9,552 nt of DNA from JAAYBT01 sp964404395 (GTDB lineage: Bacteria; Bacillota; Clostridia; Acetivibrionales; DTU013), in the NCBI GenBank assembly GCA_964404395.1, contig CAYOKA010000084.1:1-9552 (forward strand). The letters run 5' to 3'. Below, one piece after another: positions 5,319-9,552 of this stretch. Both the position numbers and the translations under genes were made by a program. How positions within the stretch are numbered: the first letter of the stretch is position 1; every line of letters begins with the position of its first letter. The notes under the pieces are model-generated. The model made no database searches, was not told the DNA's origin, and was given only the letters and a program-made list of their open reading frames with translations.

Positions 5319-6770
5319 TCAAACCGTATATGCTGAAGAAGCTGTCCTACCGCCACGCTCCGTCCAATTGGTGTGAAAGTATTCGCCCCTTGGCTTGTCC
5401 GTGCGCTCATACATATGTGCACCGAAATAATCCCTCTGCGCCTGAAGAAGGTTGGCCGGCAAATTTTCACTCCTGTAGCTGTCAAAGTAGGCCAAGGCCG
5501 CAGAAATGGCCTGCACGGGAATACCCAGCGTAACAGCTACGGACACAACCCTTCTCCAATCCTTCTGATATTTGTCAATAATGCTCATAAAATAAGGATC
5601 AAGTAACAGGTTTGGCAGCTCCAAATCCCTGTCATAGGCTTCCTTTATTTTATGCAAAAATTGTGCCCTGATAATACAGCCGCCTCTGAATATCATTGCA
5701 ATACGTCCATAATCCAAATCCCAGCCAAACTCTTCCGCAGCTGCCTTCATAAGCGCAAAGCCCTGGGCATATGAGCAAATTTTACTTGCATAAAGAGCCC
5801 GACGAACCGATTCAATAAATTCTTCTCTGTTTCCGTCAAAGCTGACGTCGGCCGGCCCCTTTAGTACCTTTGAAGCCGCAGCCCTCTCATCCTTTATTGC
5901 CGATAAGCAGCGGGCAAAGACCGCCTCTGTGATAACAGGTGTGGCCACTCCAAGATCCAACGCACTTTTACTTGTCCACTTGCCGGTTCCCTTTTGCCCT
6001 GCCTTGTCGAGAATCATATCAACCATTGGATTTCCCGTGTCCGGATCTATCTTTGCAAATACGTCGGCTGTTATTTCAATCAGGTAGCTATCCAGTTCAC
6101 CCTTATTCCATTCCGCGAACACCTCATGAAGCTGGGCAGCAGACATGCCCAGCACATTTTTCAGCAGTGAGTAGGCCTCGCAGATCAACTGCATATCACC
6201 ATACTCTATACCGTTATGGACCATTTTTACATAGTGTCCCGCGCCGTCCGCGCCTATATATGTGCAGCAGGGCTCTCCGTCTACCTTGGCCGAAATAGCT
6301 GTAAATATAGGCTCGATCATTTTATAGACATCTTTCTCTCCACCGGGCATGATGGCAGGCCCAAGCAATGCGCCTTCCTCACCGCCTGATACTCCTGTGC
6401 CGATAAAACGATAACCTTCCGCCTCCAGCTGCTTGCTCCTCCTAATCGAATCTTCATAAAAGGAGTTTCCGGCATCAATAATAATGTCACCTTTGGAGGC
6501 ATATTCCTTCAGCTGCTCTATCATATCGTCAACAGGCTTACCCGCCTTGACCATGATAATCATTTTCCTCGGCTTCTCCAGGGAGTTGACAAACTCCTTG
6601 ATAGAATAGGTGCCCAGAATCCTTTTCCCGGCCGCTTCCGCAACCATTTCGTCTGTTTTTTCTCTCGAGCGATTATAAACAGAAACGGAATACCCCCTAC
6701 TCTCTATATTTAGAGCCAGGTTCTTCCCCATGACTGCAAGTCCGATCATACCAATATCCTGTTTACCCAT
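5319..6770 (-). CDS. gnd: 6-phosphogluconate dehydrogenase, decarboxylating
   Basis: This 483-residue enzyme converts 6-phosphogluconate to ribulose 5-phosphate and CO2 with reduction of NADP in the oxidative pentose phosphate pathway. The Rossmann motif GLAVMG is at residues 10-15. Asn33-Arg34-Ser35 follows the second strand, the pattern used to grip the NADP phosphate. The substrate loop VSGGEEGALLGPAIMPGG is at about 127-144, and the catalytic KMVHNGIEYGDMQ segment supplies Lys182 and Glu189. The C-terminal domain has KGTGKWTS and the FRGGCIIRAQFL segment. Length fits the long (about 470) family form, so it looks complete. I chose the ATG at 6770 because AAGGAGAA precedes it. A longer frame from 6791 lacks support. 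It lies 56 bp after gluconokinase, like gntZ with gntK in Bacillus. Confidence 0.96.
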   Translation of the reverse strand: MGKQDIGMIGLAVMGKNLALNIESRGYSVSVYNRSREKTDEMVAEAAGKRILGTYSIKEFVNSLEKPRKMIIMVKAGKPVDDMIEQLKEYASKGDIIIDAGNSFYEDSIRRSKQLEAEGYRFIGTGVSGGEEGALLGPAIMPGGEKDVYKMIEPIFTAISAKVDGEPCCTYIGADGAGHYVKMVHNGIEYGDMQLICEAYSLLKNVLGMSAAQLHEVFAEWNKGELDSYLIEITADVFAKIDPDTGNPMVDMILDKAGQKGTGKWTSKSALDLGVATPVITEAVFARCLSAIKDERAAASKVLKGPADVSFDGNREEFIESVRRALYASKICSYAQGFALMKAAAEEFGWDLDYGRIAMIFRGGCIIRAQFLHKIKEAYDRDLELPNLLLDPYFMSIIDKYQKDWRRVVSVAVTLGIPVQAISAALAYFDSYRSENLPANLLQAQRDYFGAHMYERTDKPRGEYFHTNWTERGGRTASSAYTV

Positions 6771-6826
6771 TTTATTATTCTCCTTTATCACGTTTATATG
6801 TCGGGGCCATTTCGCACCGGTGCCGC

Positions 6827-8446
6827 TTATACCTGCACTTTCCCCTCCGGGTATACACTATTGTATATCTGCTTTGAAAGCCCATAGGCCTTCATATAAA
6901 TTTCATGGTTGCCGACAATCGGCTTGACCAACTTTTTAGGCTGCATCCCCTTTAGCACCGTGTCCGGTTCAGCCGCACCCAGCGCTACCATTGTCAAAAA
7001 TGCCGCACCCAGCGCCGAGGCCTCCTGCACTTCGGGTACCAGTATTTCCTTATTAAAAATGTCCGCCTGCATCTGGAGCCAGGGTGACGAATTGACATAT
7101 CCGCCATTAGCCATCACTCGAACGGCGCGATCCCTCAGCTCCGTCATTACCTCAAATACGGAATAAAGCCTGAACATGACCCCTTCCATCGCAGCACGGA
7201 TAATATGCTTTTTAGTGTGGAAATGGCTCAGACCATACATCAGACCTCTCACACCTGAGTTCCAGTCGGGGCTCCTCTCTCCTGTTATATAGGGTAGGAA
7301 AATCAGGCCGTCGCTGCCGGGATTTATTTCAGATGCAAAGCTATCAAAAATGCCATAAATGCTCTTTTGCGCCTGCTGAGCATCAAACTCGAATTGCTTC
7401 CTAAACTCTTCCCTCAGCCATCTTAGTATAATACCGCCATTGTTAATCGCTCCGCCTGCAACCCACGTGTCCTTCGTAAATGAATAACACCACGTGCGCT
7501 GAGCGGTATCCAAGAGCGGGCTGCTCACCGCTGTCCGAATAGCCCCGCTGGTTCCGATAGTTGAGGAAAATGAGGTGTCATCACGCACGCCGCAGCCCAG
7601 ATTTGCCATAATACCGTCCCCGGAGCCGATAACCAACGGCGTATCACTGGAAATCCCCAGCAGGCTTTCATATTCCTTTTTAAAGCCCTTGAATGTATGC
7701 GTACATTCCACAACATCGCTAAACCGATCCTGCGAAATCCCTAGAATTTCGTTTAGTATCATATCATCCCAATTTTGTGTATGGATGTTATAGAAGCCCT
7801 GACAGGAGGCAAGAGTATAGTCTACTGCAAAGACCCCATAGAGCTTGAAGATAAGGTATTCCTTAATGGTAATGAATTTTGCTGTTATATTGAACAAATC
7901 CGGCTCATTGTTTTTAAACCATAGAATCTTGCTGACAGGATAAAAGGGATGCTGCACTCTGCATCCGGTTCTATTGTAAAGATCACCCAAATCATAGTGG
8001 CCAGCTATGTATTCGGCCTGCGCAGAAGCCCTATTATCCGCCCAGGTAATCAAAGGGGTGAGTGGCTCGCCTCTTTTATCAACCAGCAGCAAACTGTGCA
8101 TGTGACAGCTGATTCCGATGCCCTCCAGACTATCGCGGCTTAAGCCGAAGCCGAGGCTGTTGACACTGCCGGCGTTTTCACTGCCACTATTACCGTTGCA
8201 GTAGCTGTTTTCCTTACCGCTTCCGATATATCCGCTTTTTCGAACTTCTGACTGATCCACACATGCCCTGATGACGTTTATTACACAATCAAAAACAACA
8301 TCCGCATCCATCTCGGCACGGCCATCCGCCGTAGTTGTTAACTCATATTCCATGTCGGATATGTTTTTTTGCAGTCCATCCCGATCGAACAATGCCGCAC
8401 GTACACTTGAAGTTCCTATATCCAAGCTTAAAAAACATTCGCCCAT
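6827..8446 (-). CDS. gntK: Gluconokinase, FGGY carbohydrate kinase family
   Basis: This 539-residue kinase is expected to phosphorylate D-gluconate at C6 using ATP. The N-terminal SLDIGTSSVRAALFD is the phosphate-binding strand pair. FYPVSKILWFKNN (168-180) fits the first FGGY signature and GLMYGL...HIIRAAME (401-421) the second. GSGDGIMANLG holds the catalytic base Asp277, and TIGTSGAIR lines the nucleotide site. Family members include xylulose, glycerol and gluconate kinases. The gluconate call rests mainly on the adjacent gnd. Unusually, about 29 residues (71-99) form a Ser/Gly/Asn-rich stretch absent from the compact family fold, which makes the protein longer than the usual 500-515. The ATG has AGAGAGG 7 nt upstream. 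A 28-bp operator-like repeat lies 40 bp before it. Confidence 0.87.
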   Translation of the reverse strand: MGECFLSLDIGTSSVRAALFDRDGLQKNISDMEYELTTTADGRAEMDADVVFDCVINVIRACVDQSEVRKSGYIGSGKENSYCNGNSGSENAGSVNSLGFGLSRDSLEGIGISCHMHSLLLVDKRGEPLTPLITWADNRASAQAEYIAGHYDLGDLYNRTGCRVQHPFYPVSKILWFKNNEPDLFNITAKFITIKEYLIFKLYGVFAVDYTLASCQGFYNIHTQNWDDMILNEILGISQDRFSDVVECTHTFKGFKKEYESLLGISSDTPLVIGSGDGIMANLGCGVRDDTSFSSTIGTSGAIRTAVSSPLLDTAQRTWCYSFTKDTWVAGGAINNGGIILRWLREEFRKQFEFDAQQAQKSIYGIFDSFASEINPGSDGLIFLPYITGERSPDWNSGVRGLMYGLSHFHTKKHIIRAAMEGVMFRLYSVFEVMTELRDRAVRVMANGGYVNSSPWLQMQADIFNKEILVPEVQEASALGAAFLTMVALGAAEPDTVLKGMQPKKLVKPIVGNHEIYMKAYGLSKQIYNSVYPEGKVQV

Positions 8447-8486
8447 GTTTCATCCTCTCTGCCATCTGCTACCCATATGCCTTGTT

Positions 8487-8514
8487 ACTATGTCATGATC
8501 TATCACGACATAGT
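8487..8514. promoter_or_regulatory. 28-bp operator-like inverted repeat upstream of gntK
   Basis: Half-site ACTATGTCATGA (8487-8498) and its inverse TCACGACATAGT (8503-8514) match at 11 of 12 positions around a 4-bp centre. The site lies 40 bp before the gntK start and downstream of the deacetylase terminator, exactly where a regulator of the gntK-gnd-larA group would bind. Its length and dyad form fit a dimeric repressor such as a GntR- or LacI-type protein, but no regulator gene is in the window. I could not settle on -35 and -10 boxes around it. A hairpin role in mRNA cannot be excluded. Confidence 0.68.
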
Positions 8515-8541
8515 CGTTAATAAGCACCTTTTTTACTCAAC

Positions 8542-8580
8542 AAAATAATCCTTAACTCACTTCTGAGCTTAGGGATCATT
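8542..8580 (-). terminator. Probable terminator of the deacetylase gene
   Basis: On the minus strand ATCCCTAAGCTCA and TGAGTTAAGGAT pair with one bulge and one mismatch around a GAAG loop, followed by TTATTTTG. It lies about 75 bases after the deacetylase stop and ahead of the gntK operator. It therefore separates the deacetylase from the sugar-acid module, though the short T run suggests it may be leaky. Confidence 0.62.
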
Positions 8581-8653
8581 ATACCGCAGATAAATGCAAT
8601 ATTCTTTGCTATAATTGCTGGTTAATATGTATTTATTGCTCCAGTCAATTCTT

Positions 8654-9451
8654 CTATAGGTGAAGACAAAGACCCGACCCGATTTTTACCGCAGCCCCAT
8701 CCACGCCAATCCAGACGGGAATAGCAGCGCAGTTATAGACAATTTTCCTATCTACACTAAATTTGAGACCTCTTATCGCCTTGATATAGTCAAAAATCTC
8801 AATATTTGTGGCATACCAGACGGCTTCATCTCCTGCAACCGTCTTGCAGAACTCCTCAATTAGCTCCCAGTTATTGTTTCGCTCAAACTCAAAGCTGTGC
8901 CCCCATACATAAAGCAGAGGCATCTGAGACCATGGTGGCTGGTTTTGGAATTGCCTGCATTTATCCATTAAATTGTCTTCATGATGGCAGGTAGGATGCC
9001 AGGTAAGAAAGTTTTCAGCTGTATGAAAATTGCCATGGGACTGCACCGTTCTACAATACTCAATGCCAAGCCCCGGCAACATCCTCACTACTTCATCGCT
9101 GTAAACGCCGAAGGGATAAGACATCCCGCGAATCGGATATCCCGCAAGAGCTTCCAGCCTTCTTCTGTCCTCAATAATCTCAGATACGATCATCTCATTT
9201 GGAATCATAGTAAGAAAGGGATGATTTAATGTGTGTGCAGAAATCTCATGCCCTTTGAACAATTCAGTTACCTCGGCGGCACTTATGAACGGCTCTGTAT
9301 CGAATTTGCCCGAATTCAGGTGAAAGGTACCCTTTATCCGGTATTTGTTGAAGATCTCAACAAGCCTTCTGTCGTAAATCTGTCCGTCATCATAGCTCAT
9401 TGTCAATGCTTTCTTCTTTCCCTCCGGGTAAAAACTGAAGCTAATTTCCAT
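8654..9451 (-). CDS. Polysaccharide deacetylase (NodB/CE4) family protein, no signal peptide
   Basis: This 265-residue protein of the CE4 carbohydrate esterase family normally removes N- or O-acetyl groups from sugars using a metal. The motifs are in order: YDDG (Asp21, Asp22) for the catalytic base and metal; SAHTLNH with metal ligands His73 and His77; RGMSYPFG (108-115) lining the groove; and LYVWGHSFEF with His185 at the place of the final catalytic His. There is no signal peptide or membrane anchor, since the protein begins MEISFSFYPEGKKKALTMSYDDG. It is therefore probably cytoplasmic and may act on a small sugar rather than cell-wall polymer. The ATG has AGAGGCGG upstream. A small hairpin GTGCC/GGCAC (9473-9487) lies in the leader. 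The true substrate is unknown. I see no convincing promoter in 9452-9552. Confidence 0.86.
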   Translation of the reverse strand: MEISFSFYPEGKKKALTMSYDDGQIYDRRLVEIFNKYRIKGTFHLNSGKFDTEPFISAAEVTELFKGHEISAHTLNHPFLTMIPNEMIVSEIIEDRRRLEALAGYPIRGMSYPFGVYSDEVVRMLPGLGIEYCRTVQSHGNFHTAENFLTWHPTCHHEDNLMDKCRQFQNQPPWSQMPLLYVWGHSFEFERNNNWELIEEFCKTVAGDEAVWYATNIEIFDYIKAIRGLKFSVDRKIVYNCAAIPVWIGVDGAAVKIGSGLCLHL

Positions 9452-9495
9452 AAGTATAAACCGCCTCTATATGTGCCTCTTTGGCACTTTGTATT

Positions 9496-9508
9496 TTCTG
9501 AGCTTAGG
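9496..9508. repeat. 13-bp direct repeat, second copy (first at 8561-8573)
   Basis: TTCTGAGCTTAGG occurs at 8561-8573 and again at 9496-9508 in the same orientation, flanking the deacetylase gene. The first copy forms one arm of the terminator hairpin. The second lies in the leader of the same gene without an obvious partner arm. It may be chance or the trace of a duplicated terminator segment. Confidence 0.5.
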
Positions 9509-9552
9509 TATTGATAAAAAAGTCCAAAATATCTTCGATACTAATAATCCCT

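Noticed and set aside
6814..6823. Perfect 10-bp palindrome GCACCGGTGC right after the gntK stop
   Set aside because: It has no loop and no T run, so it is not a terminator, and one short palindrome of this size can arise by chance.

Overview
The window suggests a low-to-mid GC, endospore-forming member of the Clostridia (Firmicutes). The main reason is the minus-strand run mazG, rqcP, yabP, yabQ, divIC, yabR followed by tRNA genes. This is the order found in the Bacillus subtilis yabN-yabR region, where tRNA genes and spoIIE follow yabR. YabP and YabQ are found only in spore formers. I cannot name the genus. Every gene I can support lies on the minus strand, so transcription runs from base 9552 towards base 1.

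Layout in the direction of transcription. (1) 9451-8654 encodes a NodB-type polysaccharide deacetylase without a signal peptide, followed by a terminator at 8580-8542. (2) 8514-8487 is a strong 28-bp inverted repeat that looks like an operator. It lies just upstream of a sugar-acid module: gluconokinase (8446-6827), 6-phosphogluconate dehydrogenase (6770-5319) and a LarA-superfamily nickel-dependent racemase/epimerase (5215-3905). (3) mazG (3783-2989) and rqcP (2944-2705) are housekeeping genes for NTP clean-up and ribosome quality control. (4) yabP (2600-2310), yabQ (2313-1879) and divIC (1847-1569) cover spore coat/cortex and cell division, and end at a strong hairpin terminator. (5) yabR (1285-836) encodes an S1-domain protein and has its own near-consensus sigma-A promoter. 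(6) tRNA-Leu(TAA) (733-647) and initiator tRNA-fMet (292-216) each have their own promoter and terminator. (7) 1-160 holds a cluster of direct and inverted repeats with no gene I can support.

The most interesting idea concerns the sugar-acid module. The LarA-like protein keeps the residues expected to hold the nickel-pincer cofactor (His167, Lys177, His193, with catalytic His89), and it sits directly behind gluconokinase and 6-phosphogluconate dehydrogenase. Some LarA-superfamily members are gluconate 2-epimerases rather than lactate racemases. The cluster may therefore let D-mannonate, or another 2-epimer, enter as D-gluconate, be phosphorylated by GntK and be oxidised by Gnd to ribulose 5-phosphate. 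No gluconate transporter, GntR-type regulator or larB/larC/larE cofactor genes are present in the window.

Several gene starts were moved inward from the longest open frame because a clear ribosome binding site favours the internal start: divIC, yabP (GTG), rqcP, mazG, larA and gnd.
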